Positions 16,550 through 23,696 of a DNA stretch of 64,000 nt are shown piece after piece. The position numbers and the translations under genes are program-made. The notes below the pieces were generated by a model. The model had not been told where the DNA came from. It saw only the letters and a program-made list of their open reading frames with translations, and ran no database searches. This DNA comes from Desulforapulum autotrophicum (GTDB lineage Bacteria > Desulfobacterota > Desulfobacteria > Desulfobacterales > Desulfolunaceae), in the NCBI GenBank assembly GCA_020723285.1, contig DYJE01000009.1, positions 62,001-126,000 on the forward strand. Direction: 5' to 3'. Each line of letters starts with the position of its first letter. Within the stretch, counting starts at the first letter, position 1.

Positions 16550-16762
16550 ATGAAGACATTGATTGGTGGCGCTATTGCAGCTACTTTGGGTTTGATCGGT
16601 ATTGCAGTCTGGTTTGGTCCGCTGATGCAGCTTCTTGCCGGCACCGTTCCTTCGGTTCTTCTCGTGGGCGGTCTTCTGGCCCTTTACCTGGGTTTTGACG
16701 AACTCAAGGATTCCTGGAAAAAATCAGACGAAGAAACCAAGGAAGCCGAAGCCAAGGAATAG
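16550..16762 (+). CDS. Small membrane protein (70 aa)
   Basis: Preceded by an excellent Shine-Dalgarno sequence (AAAGGAGG) and followed by an intrinsic terminator, so it is a real single-gene transcript. Two hydrophobic helices span about residues 4-25 (IGGAIAATLGLIGIAVWFGP) and 30-48 (TVPSVLLVGGLLALYLGF). They are followed by a charged tail rich in Lys and Glu. The family is not recognised. Small, highly translated membrane proteins of this shape are often stress or envelope proteins, but no function can be assigned. Confidence 0.75.
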   Translation: MKTLIGGAIAATLGLIGIAVWFGPLMQLLAGTVPSVLLVGGLLALYLGFDELKDSWKKSDEETKEAEAKE

Positions 16763-16794
16763 GCTGTTTTATATATTCCGCAAAAAATGTTCGA

Positions 16795-16828
16795 TAAAAG
16801 CCTTGCAGTGTTGTGCAGGGCTTTTTTA
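16795..16828. terminator. Intrinsic terminator
   Basis: The stem AGCCTTGCA / TGCAGGGCT (one G-T pair) with a short loop is followed by TTTTTT on the plus strand and preceded by AAAA. It ends the small membrane protein transcript and overlaps the last codon of the convergent RNase HI gene. Confidence 0.85.
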
Positions 16829-17494
16829 TTTTCCCGGTTTTTTGATGGCAGAAGTGGCCAGCTTGTCAGCCCGTTCATTGCCTTCCACCCCTTTATGCCC
16901 CTCCACTTTGATAAATGTGAGGCGGGGAAAGCGTTTCATCAGGGCACGGATGGATTCCACCAGCTCCTGGTTTTTCTGGGCTTTGTGGTTTTTAGCCAGA
17001 AGCCCCAGGGCGTAGCTGCTGTCCGAGTATATCCGCACAGGAATTTCGGGTTTCTTGATTTCCGACAGGGCCACATGAATGGCCATGAGTTCGGCGATGT
17101 TGTTGGTGGCTTCCCCGATGTACCGTGAAATTTCACGTTCGTGGGCTCCGTAACGGAGCAGAACGCCAACTCCCGAAGGGCCTGGGTTGCCCGATGACGC
17201 CCCGTCGGTGAACGCATGGATCACACCTTCGTCGTAATGACTTTCTTCCTGGACTGTTTCAATGGTGCGAGGCGTTGCCCCCGGCTTTTTACGACCGCCT
17301 GCCGTTCTGTTTTCCGGCGTGTCCGCAAGAAGACTGTCCGGATGGACACGGTACTCGTAGTCCTGCTTCAGGTTGTATTTGATCAGAACTTTGCCGTTTT
17401 CAAGGGCAAGGTTTCCCTCATCGTCCGTGGCGGCCCAGACTTTGTTGCCCTTGAAATTCATCCGTTTAAAGTTCGGGTTTTGTGAATCGGTCAT
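16826..17494 (-). CDS. rnhA: Ribonuclease HI with N-terminal extension (222 aa)
   Basis: Degrades the RNA strand of RNA-DNA hybrids. The RNase H fold is in the C-terminal two thirds with its acidic residues: Asp in FTDGASSGNPGPSG, Glu in NNIAELMAI, Asp in IYSDSSYALG, and the final EGHKGVEGNERADKLA. An N-terminal segment of about 80 residues (NFKGNKVWAATDDEGNLALE and onward) is not part of the classical domain and is not the viroplasmin type; its role is unknown. ATG at 17494 is used, although a TTG at 17506 would give an overlap with the upstream muramidase stop. It is translated right after that gene. Confidence 0.92.
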   Translation of the reverse strand: MTDSQNPNFKRMNFKGNKVWAATDDEGNLALENGKVLIKYNLKQDYEYRVHPDSLLADTPENRTAGGRKKPGATPRTIETVQEESHYDEGVIHAFTDGASSGNPGPSGVGVLLRYGAHEREISRYIGEATNNIAELMAIHVALSEIKKPEIPVRIYSDSSYALGLLAKNHKAQKNQELVESIRALMKRFPRLTFIKVEGHKGVEGNERADKLATSAIKKPGK

Positions 17495-17502
17495 GGCGTG
17501 CG

Positions 17503-18678
17503 TCAATCGTATAGATGGAAAGTGGATTTGAGTCGTGTGTAACGGTCTAAACCTTCCCGGTATGATGCCATGACGGCGGTCAGGTCTTCCATGGCGGAAA
17601 GTCGTTCTCGCAAACGGGAATCCCCCAGAATCAGGTCCATGGGTTTTTTTTCGAACTCGTATTCGTATGGCGGTTCTTTCCAGGCGAATTCCTTTCCGCC
17701 TTCGGCGATGAACGCCTGAAGAAGGGCCAGTGACGTCAGATACGGTTCGTAATCATCGAGGTTCGTGATATGCAGCTGGAACCCCCGACATGTACGGCCC
17801 TGGAATTTGTTCGACGTGGGTTCAAAGGCCACGGGCCTCAGATGAACGCCTTTCAGATGGTCCGGGTTCATCCGATTCAGCATGGATTCCGGATCGGCGT
17901 AGGGTGCGCCCACATATTCAAAGGGCTGTGTGGTGCCCCGTCCTTCCGAAATCATCGCCCCTTCAAAAATCACCTGTCCCGGATACACATACGATGAAAC
18001 GGGTGTGGGCAGATTGGGGGAGGGCGCGACCCAGGGAAGGCCGGTGTCGTGGTAGTACATGGCGCGGCTCCAGCCGGTCATGGGAACGATTTCGAGATCG
18101 CAGCCGATAGCGAAATGCTCGTTGAAAAGCCGGGCCAGTTCACCCATGGTCAGGCCGTGACGCATGGGAATGGGGTAGCGGCCCACGAAGGAGGCGAAAG
18201 CTTCGTTGAGGATATTGCCCTCGGTCCGGAGACCGCCCACGGGGTTGGGTCTGTCCAGAATCACAATCTTTTTTCCGTATTCCCTGGCCGCTTCCATGCA
18301 GTATGACACCGTGTACATGAACGTGTAGACACGGGTTCCCACGTCCTGGAGATCCACCAGGAGAACGTCGATGCCGTCCATCATCTTTTCAAGGGGTTTC
18401 CGGGTTTCACCGTAAAGACTGTAGACGGGGATGCCAAGGTCTTTGTCGGTCATGTGGTCGGACTCGATCATGTTGTCCTGCTTGTCGGCGTAAAACCCGT
18501 GCTGGGGAGAGAAAAGGGCGGTGAGCTGGCCTTTGAACGCCGTGTTCACCAGTTTTTTTGCATGGTTGAAGTGGCGATTCACCGATGCAGGGTTTGCCAG
18601 AAGACCGAGCCGTTTTTTCTTCACAAATTCCGGAGGATGGCCGATGATATTTTCAAGGCCTGTTTTTACGTTGCCCAC
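17503..18678 (-). CDS. DUF1343 exo-beta-N-acetylmuramidase, NamZ-like (391 aa)
   Basis: DUF1343 proteins include NamZ, which removes terminal MurNAc from peptidoglycan fragments. Family blocks are visible: KKRLGLLANPASVN near the start, LFSPQHGFYADKQDNM, IPVYSLYGETRKP, DVLLVDLQDVGTRVYTFMYT, LDRPNPVGG and WVAPSPNLPTP. The start is taken as GTG at 18678, because GAGAGG lies six bases upstream and the family similarity begins there; the open frame extends 54 codons further. No signal peptide is seen with this start, so the enzyme may be cytoplasmic. It is a plausible MurNAc source for the MurU-AmgK enzyme. Confidence 0.85.
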   Translation of the reverse strand: MGNVKTGLENIIGHPPEFVKKKRLGLLANPASVNRHFNHAKKLVNTAFKGQLTALFSPQHGFYADKQDNMIESDHMTDKDLGIPVYSLYGETRKPLEKMMDGIDVLLVDLQDVGTRVYTFMYTVSYCMEAAREYGKKIVILDRPNPVGGLRTEGNILNEAFASFVGRYPIPMRHGLTMGELARLFNEHFAIGCDLEIVPMTGWSRAMYYHDTGLPWVAPSPNLPTPVSSYVYPGQVIFEGAMISEGRGTTQPFEYVGAPYADPESMLNRMNPDHLKGVHLRPVAFEPTSNKFQGRTCRGFQLHITNLDDYEPYLTSLALLQAFIAEGGKEFAWKEPPYEYEFEKKPMDLILGDSRLRERLSAMEDLTAVMASYREGLDRYTRLKSTFHLYD

Positions 18679-18861
18679 GCTTTGCCTCTCGTTTGAAATA
18701 TGGGTTTTTCGTATGGGTTTCTTTTCGAAAGCGAAATCAAGAAAGCACCATACCAGCCGTTGGATGAAATGTGAAGTCAAAGCTTGCAGCAGGTTTACAA
18801 TGATGGAGTGTGTTGTTATACTTGTAAACGAAATGATCAAGAACCAACAGGCTTTCCTTTG

Positions 18862-19053
18862 TCAGTCTTTCAACGCCGTTTCCTTGTTTTGAAAAAGAAG
18901 ACATTTTTTTCCTGAATTTTTGAAAACAGCGACGGACGGCATGTCTTTACTTTTAAAGCCCATGGCCCGACAGCCGTGAGGGTGCCGGGCTTCCCAGGTT
19001 ATATAGTAGAACACGCATTTCCGGCAAATGGGGTGGGGATCTTTCTCGCTCAT
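18862..19053 (-). CDS. Small Cys-rich protein (63 aa)
   Basis: A short protein with a metal-binding look: ICRKCVFYYITWEARHPHGC, then FKSKDMPSVAVFKNSGKKCL. Four Cys residues and two His could bind zinc. Proteins with the same C-x-x-C, W, P-x-GC and FKS-P-x-x-V pattern occur in Geobacter-type genomes with no experimental function; some are labelled uracil-DNA glycosylase, which this sequence does not support. ATG at 19053 is chosen because the upstream extension has no such pattern. Confidence 0.65.
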   Translation of the reverse strand: MSEKDPHPICRKCVFYYITWEARHPHGCRAMGFKSKDMPSVAVFKNSGKKCLLFQNKETALKD

Positions 19054-19179
19054 GTTTAAACCGGATGTTGGGGTTACAGGGATGTCCGGATTCAATCCGG
19101 CGATTCCGGGCGACCGAATACGATAAAAAACACGAAGAAGATACTTCATTTTTACGTTAAGGATCAAGAAAGAAACGTT

Positions 19180-21042
19180 ATGATTCGTAAAACGCTGATG
19201 GGGAATAAAGAGAGGTTTCTGGAGTATAACGAGATCCGAAAGGGTCTTTTTACCGAATACTCCCCACGGGACAGCGAGCTGATTTTATACCTTTTACCCT
19301 GGCTTCTCAGCGTCAACCGGCCCGAGTGCCCTGGGTATATCCAGGGAGAGGGCAATGTCTTCACCGTCTGCCATGTGGAGACCGACAAGGAAATCAAACG
19401 GCGGGAAGATCAGTTCAAGGACATGTTCGGCATAACGGAAAGGGGGTCCCTTCTGATTCCGAAAGGGGAATACCCTATTGAAGGCGTGTACTCCATCGGG
19501 AGTGTCGGAACCATCAGTCAGACGTTTGACTCGGATTGCGACATCTGGGTCTGTTATGATCTGGCGAAAATCGGGCTTGATATGGTTATTCCACTGAAGA
19601 GGAAGCTCCAGCTGATAAAAAACTGGTATGCCAGAAACTGCCGCATCCCTGTGCATTTCTTTCCGCTGGACCGGGACGATATCATGAACTGCCGATTCGG
19701 GTCGGTGGATGATCAGAGTTCCGGCAGCACCCAGACCCATGTCCTCAAAGAGGAGTTTTACAGGACCTGTGTGGTGATCTGCGGGCGGATACCTTTGTGG
19801 TGGGTGTGTTACGATACACGAAAAAAACACACATACGAGGATTTCCTGGCCGAAACGGCAAGTCATGCCATGTGGTCGGATATTTTCATCGACATGGGCA
19901 ACCTTGAAAACGTGGAGGAAAGCGAGTATTTTGGTGCCGCTTTGTGGCAGCTCAACAAAGCTCTTGAAAAACCCCTCAAATCCATCATCAAGATGCTTCT
20001 GCTCAAGATGCAGCTCGATGCCCTGAACGAAGAACTGGTCTGCCACAAATTCCGTCAGCATATCATGATCAAGAAATACGAAAACATGATTCCCGACCCC
20101 AGCGTGGTTTCCATGATATTCATCATGAGTTACTATCAGGGGCGACATGACCAGGCCACGATCATGTTTATCAAAGAATGCTTTTATCTGCGATGCGGCA
20201 TGAAAGCCTACAGTGTCATTCATCCTTCCCGAAAGCAGCTGGGAGATATCTTTGTGAATCAGGTTGCCATTGACCGTTCCACCCGGGAACGGCTGGACCG
20301 CTTCGCGGCCTGGGATCTTGAATCCCAGATCGCATTCGGCAAACAGCTTTTCACGCTTCTGATTCATATTTACAGGGATATTGCCAAGACCCATTCAGGG
20401 GTTGCCACCCTGATCGACCGTGAAGACCTTACGGTGATCGGGCGGAAAATTCAGGCGTTTTACGAAGAAAAAGATCATAAGGTGTCGGTGCTTCCAAGGG
20501 TCATGGACAAGCTCAACACGTCGGGTCTGACGTTCCATCTGGAATCGGACATGTGGCATGTCCATTCCGGGGTTGCGAAAGGCGGGCATCTTGTGTCCCA
20601 TGCCGACATTCTTTACGCCATCACATTCATTGTGAAAAATGATCTTTTTGACCCGGTGAGGACTCACATGCTGCCCAACAGCTCCAGTGTGTCACTGCCG
20701 GAAATTCAGCAGGTGGCGGTCAAGATCCGGGACTTCATCCATTTGAGCAGCTCTGGGAACCGCAGGGACTATTTAAAAAAGGAAGTGGTCACACGGATGC
20801 TTGTGGTGGTGAGTTTTGAAGATGAAGCCTGGGAAAAGTCGACGACCAACCTCGGGGTGATCTACAAGACAAGCTGGGGGGATGTTTACGTGCGCCGGTT
20901 TCATTCGGAACGGAGATTCAAGGAGTTTATCCAGAAATCGGGATGCCGGGACAATCGGGTGCCTGTGGATGTGTACCTTCAGAAGCGGTGTATCAATTAT
21001 CCTGTTATTCTGGCTCAGGTGAAGGGCTTGATCAAAGACTAA
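19180..21042 (+). CDS. cyaA: Class I adenylate cyclase (620 aa)
   Basis: Makes cAMP from ATP. The nucleotidyltransferase signature of the class, GSVGTISQTFDSDCDIWVCYD (about residues 107-127), is intact with its paired Asp residues. The family's YYQGRHDQATIMFIKECFYL-like and LESQIAFGKQLF segments follow. It is 620 residues against about 850 for E. coli CyaA, so the glucose-sensitive C-terminal regulatory part appears shortened or different. It is a single gene, transcribed away from the small Cys-rich gene and ended by a strong terminator. Class I cyclases are best known in gammaproteobacteria. Confidence 0.85.
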   Translation: MIRKTLMGNKERFLEYNEIRKGLFTEYSPRDSELILYLLPWLLSVNRPECPGYIQGEGNVFTVCHVETDKEIKRREDQFKDMFGITERGSLLIPKGEYPIEGVYSIGSVGTISQTFDSDCDIWVCYDLAKIGLDMVIPLKRKLQLIKNWYARNCRIPVHFFPLDRDDIMNCRFGSVDDQSSGSTQTHVLKEEFYRTCVVICGRIPLWWVCYDTRKKHTYEDFLAETASHAMWSDIFIDMGNLENVEESEYFGAALWQLNKALEKPLKSIIKMLLLKMQLDALNEELVCHKFRQHIMIKKYENMIPDPSVVSMIFIMSYYQGRHDQATIMFIKECFYLRCGMKAYSVIHPSRKQLGDIFVNQVAIDRSTRERLDRFAAWDLESQIAFGKQLFTLLIHIYRDIAKTHSGVATLIDREDLTVIGRKIQAFYEEKDHKVSVLPRVMDKLNTSGLTFHLESDMWHVHSGVAKGGHLVSHADILYAITFIVKNDLFDPVRTHMLPNSSSVSLPEIQQVAVKIRDFIHLSSSGNRRDYLKKEVVTRMLVVVSFEDEAWEKSTTNLGVIYKTSWGDVYVRRFHSERRFKEFIQKSGCRDNRVPVDVYLQKRCINYPVILAQVKGLIKD

Positions 21043-21065
21043 TTTGAAGCAGCGGAATTCGGGAT

Positions 21066-21100
21066 GAAAAAAAGGCCGCATGATTTCATGCGGCCTTTTC
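21066..21100. terminator. Bidirectional intrinsic terminator
   Basis: The stem AAAGGCCGCATGA / TCATGCGGCCTTT has A- and T-runs on its two sides. It ends both the adenylate cyclase transcript and the minus-strand tRNA-Leu transcript that approach from either side. Confidence 0.93.
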
Positions 21101-21106
21101 TATAGA

Positions 21107-21191
21107 TGGTGCCGAAGGTGAGACTTGAACTCACACGGGTCTCCCCACACGGCCCTCAACCGTGCGCGTCTACCAATTCCACCACTTCGGC
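21107..21191 (-). tRNA. tRNA-Leu (anticodon GAG)
   Basis: Read on the minus strand, the acceptor stem GCCGAAG pairs with CTTCGGC. The D-arm contains GGAATTGGTAGAC. The anticodon stem CACGG/CCGTG carries loop TTGAGGG, giving anticodon GAG for CUC and CUU codons. A long variable arm (class II) and a GTTCAAG T-loop follow. CCA is encoded at 21107-21109. It follows secG on the same strand. Confidence 0.97.
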
Positions 21192-21213
21192 GTAAAAACT
21201 CTGTTGTGCTGAC

Positions 21214-21630
21214 TTAAGGCGTTTTATTGCCTTCGGGCGCTGCTGCGGGTGCGGCAGGGGCTTTGTCAGCTTCTGGTGCGGCAGGCACTGATTTTTCAGT
21301 GTCCGTCGCTTCCATGGGTGCTGCTTTTTGTGCGTCCGCCTTGGGAGCGGCCGGTTCAGAGACGGGAGCCACTTCTTCCATGACGGACGGGGCTTCCTTG
21401 ACTTTTCCGGAACTGTAGGCCAGGAACAGGGAGGTGAGCATGAACACGATGGCGATTCCCGTGGTGACTTTACTGAGAACCGTCGTGGCACCTGTTGTTC
21501 CAAACAGAGCCTGGCCTCCGGCACCTCCCATGGAGGCTCCGATATCCGCACCTTTACCGGCCTGAAGAAGAACGATCAGAATCAGGGCAATGCAGGCCAG
21601 TACATGTAATATTACAACTAAAAAGGTCAT
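21214..21630 (-). CDS. secG: Preprotein translocase subunit SecG (138 aa)
   Basis: SecG stabilises the SecYEG channel in the inner membrane. The first helix (FLVVILHVLACIALILIVLL), the conserved QAGKGADIGASMGGAGGQALFG loop and the second helix (IAIVFMLTSLFLAY) are in order. After residue 75 there is a long tail of Ala, Pro and Glu, making it longer than the usual 75-110 residues. It lies 12 bases after tpiA and is followed by tRNA-Leu, a common arrangement in bacteria. Confidence 0.95.
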   Translation of the reverse strand: MTFLVVILHVLACIALILIVLLQAGKGADIGASMGGAGGQALFGTTGATTVLSKVTTGIAIVFMLTSLFLAYSSGKVKEAPSVMEEVAPVSEPAAPKADAQKAAPMEATDTEKSVPAAPEADKAPAAPAAAPEGNKTP

Positions 21631-21641
21631 AGAACCAATCG

Positions 21642-22400
21642 TTAATGTTGATATCGGATAATATCGTTGAACGTTTCCGCCGAAAGACTGGCACCGCCGA
21701 CCAGCGCGCCGTCCACATCGTCGAGCTTCATCAGTTCTGAGATGTTGGCGGGTTTGACGCTGCCACCGTAAATGATCCGGATGTTATCTGCAAAAACGTT
21801 TCCGAACATTGCGGCGATTTGTTTTCTGAGAAACGCATGAACTTCTTGAACCTGAGCGGGGGTGGCTGTTTTTCCTGTGCCAATGGCCCATACAGGTTCG
21901 TAGGCGATCACAAGTTCCTTCAGTGCGTCAGAGCCGAGTCCTTTTAACCCGTCTTTCATCTGTTTGTCAAGCACATTCATCGTTTTTTCTTCGTCCCGCT
22001 CATTTTCCGTTTCACCGATGCAGAATACGGGAACAAGGCTGTGTTTGACTGCGCATCCGATGCGCCGGTTCACGGTTTCGTCGGTTTCCCCGAAATACTG
22101 CCGGCGTTCCGAATGACCGATGAGCACATGGGTGCAGCCGCAGGCCCTGAGCATGGACGGGGATATTTCTCCGGTGAACGCGCCTTCCTCCTCCCAGTGA
22201 AGATTCTGGGCACCCAGGGAGATGACGCTTCCCTTCAAGATCTGAGCCACAGGCGCAAGGGACGTGAACGACGGAGCGATCATGATGTCCACGTCCGTGA
22301 CGCCGCTGACGAGGTCCGAAAGACGGGTGGCCGTCTCTGACGCCTCGGTCCAGGTCTTGTACATTTTCCAGTTGCCGGCGATGAGGGGGCGTCTAGACAT
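21642..22400 (-). CDS. tpiA: Triosephosphate isomerase (252 aa)
   Basis: Interconverts dihydroxyacetone phosphate and glyceraldehyde-3-phosphate. AGNWKMYKT contains the catalytic Lys, VLIGHSERRQYFGE contains the catalytic His, and VIAYEPVWAIGTGKTATP contains the catalytic Glu. The phosphate-binding end IIYGGSVKPANISEL and DGALVGGASL follow. Length is normal, and a GGAGG site precedes the ATG. It lies between gap (7 bases) and secG (12 bases), so gap-tpiA-secG form an operon. Confidence 0.98.
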   Translation of the reverse strand: MSRRPLIAGNWKMYKTWTEASETATRLSDLVSGVTDVDIMIAPSFTSLAPVAQILKGSVISLGAQNLHWEEEGAFTGEISPSMLRACGCTHVLIGHSERRQYFGETDETVNRRIGCAVKHSLVPVFCIGETENERDEEKTMNVLDKQMKDGLKGLGSDALKELVIAYEPVWAIGTGKTATPAQVQEVHAFLRKQIAAMFGNVFADNIRIIYGGSVKPANISELMKLDDVDGALVGGASLSAETFNDIIRYQH

Positions 22401-22407
22401 AAGCCTC

Positions 22408-23412
22408 CTAAAGCTTCGAGCCGATAAGGGCGGCCAGCTCGACCATGCGTGTGGAATAGCCCACTTCGTTGTCGTACCAGGACATCACTTTGATGAGGTT
22501 GCCTACGGCGTCTGTGCAGGGGGCATCCACGATGGACGACAGCGGAGAGCCGTTGAAATCCGATGAAACAAGGGGCAGGTTGGAATAGCCGAGAATACCT
22601 TTGAGCGGACCTTCGGCAGCGGCTTTCAGCACGTCGTTGATGTCCGCCACGGTGAGCCCGCTTTTTTCAACCGAGGCCACAAGATCCACGATGGACACGT
22701 TGGGTGTGGGAACGCGCAATGACAGTCCGTTCAGTTTGCCTTTCAGTTCGGGAAGAACCAGGGCCACGGCTTTGGCGGCACCTGTTGTGGTGGGCACCAT
22801 GGAAAGGGCGGCGGCTCTGGCACGGCGCAGGTCTTTATGAGGCGCGTCCAGAATCATCTGGTCGCCGGTGTACGAGTGAACGGTGGTCATGAGTCCGCTG
22901 ACGATGCCGAAATTCTCGTGAATCACTTTGGCGATAGGTGCCAGACAGTTGGTGGTGCACGAGGCGTTGGAGATGATGTTGTGGTTTTTGGGGTCGTAAG
23001 CATCCTGATTCACGCCGAGAACGATGGTGACATCGGGATTGGTGGCCGGGGCGGAGATGATGACTTTTTTCGCGCCAGCGGCAAGGTGTTTGGACGCGCT
23101 GTCCCTGTCTCTGAACCGGCCGGTGCATTCGGCCACGATATCCACACCTTCCTGTTTCCAGGGAAGTTCTTCGGGATTGCGGATCGCGGTGACGGCAATG
23201 CTTTTCCCGTTGACTTCAATGGAGTTCTCACCGGCTTCCACAGTCATGGGAAAGCGGCCGTGGACGGAGTCATACGAAAGAAGATGGGCGATTGTTTTGG
23301 TGTCCGTGAGATCGTTGATGGCGACCACGTCCACGTCAGGATGCTGAAGAGCGGCTTTGAAAACAACCCTTCCAATTCTACCGAAACCGTTGATACCCAG
23401 TTTTACAGCCAT
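22408..23412 (-). CDS. gap: Type I glyceraldehyde-3-phosphate dehydrogenase (334 aa)
   Basis: Oxidises glyceraldehyde-3-phosphate with phosphate and NAD(P), or runs in reverse in gluconeogenesis. The Rossmann start GINGFGRIGRVVFKAA, the catalytic Cys in SNASCTTNCLAP, the catalytic His in TTVHSYTGDQ, and SWYDNEVGYSTRMVEL near the end are all present. Length is typical. The start is preceded by GGAGG. It is the first gene of gap-tpiA-secG. Confidence 0.98.
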   Translation of the reverse strand: MAVKLGINGFGRIGRVVFKAALQHPDVDVVAINDLTDTKTIAHLLSYDSVHGRFPMTVEAGENSIEVNGKSIAVTAIRNPEELPWKQEGVDIVAECTGRFRDRDSASKHLAAGAKKVIISAPATNPDVTIVLGVNQDAYDPKNHNIISNASCTTNCLAPIAKVIHENFGIVSGLMTTVHSYTGDQMILDAPHKDLRRARAAALSMVPTTTGAAKAVALVLPELKGKLNGLSLRVPTPNVSIVDLVASVEKSGLTVADINDVLKAAAEGPLKGILGYSNLPLVSSDFNGSPLSSIVDAPCTDAVGNLIKVMSWYDNEVGYSTRMVELAALIGSKL

Positions 23413-23696
23413 TGTTTTACCTCCACGTTGCTCGTGTGTACGGAATCTAAAAAAAAGGCCTGAACAGACTATGACACCCCGTCTTACGTTCCGTCATGGT
23501 TTTTTTCAGGAGTTACATTTCATGATTTCAGATGGTGTGCATGGAACCATGGAAAAACATATCAGGAACCTTTTAAATCAAGGCAGGTATCTTGTCAAGA
23601 ACGTATCTATTATTAGAAACAGGTATTGGAAACAGGCGGGTGATGGTAAACCAGGGCCGTCTTTTTCGGCTCTGTGAAGAGCCGGTGGAACTCCTG

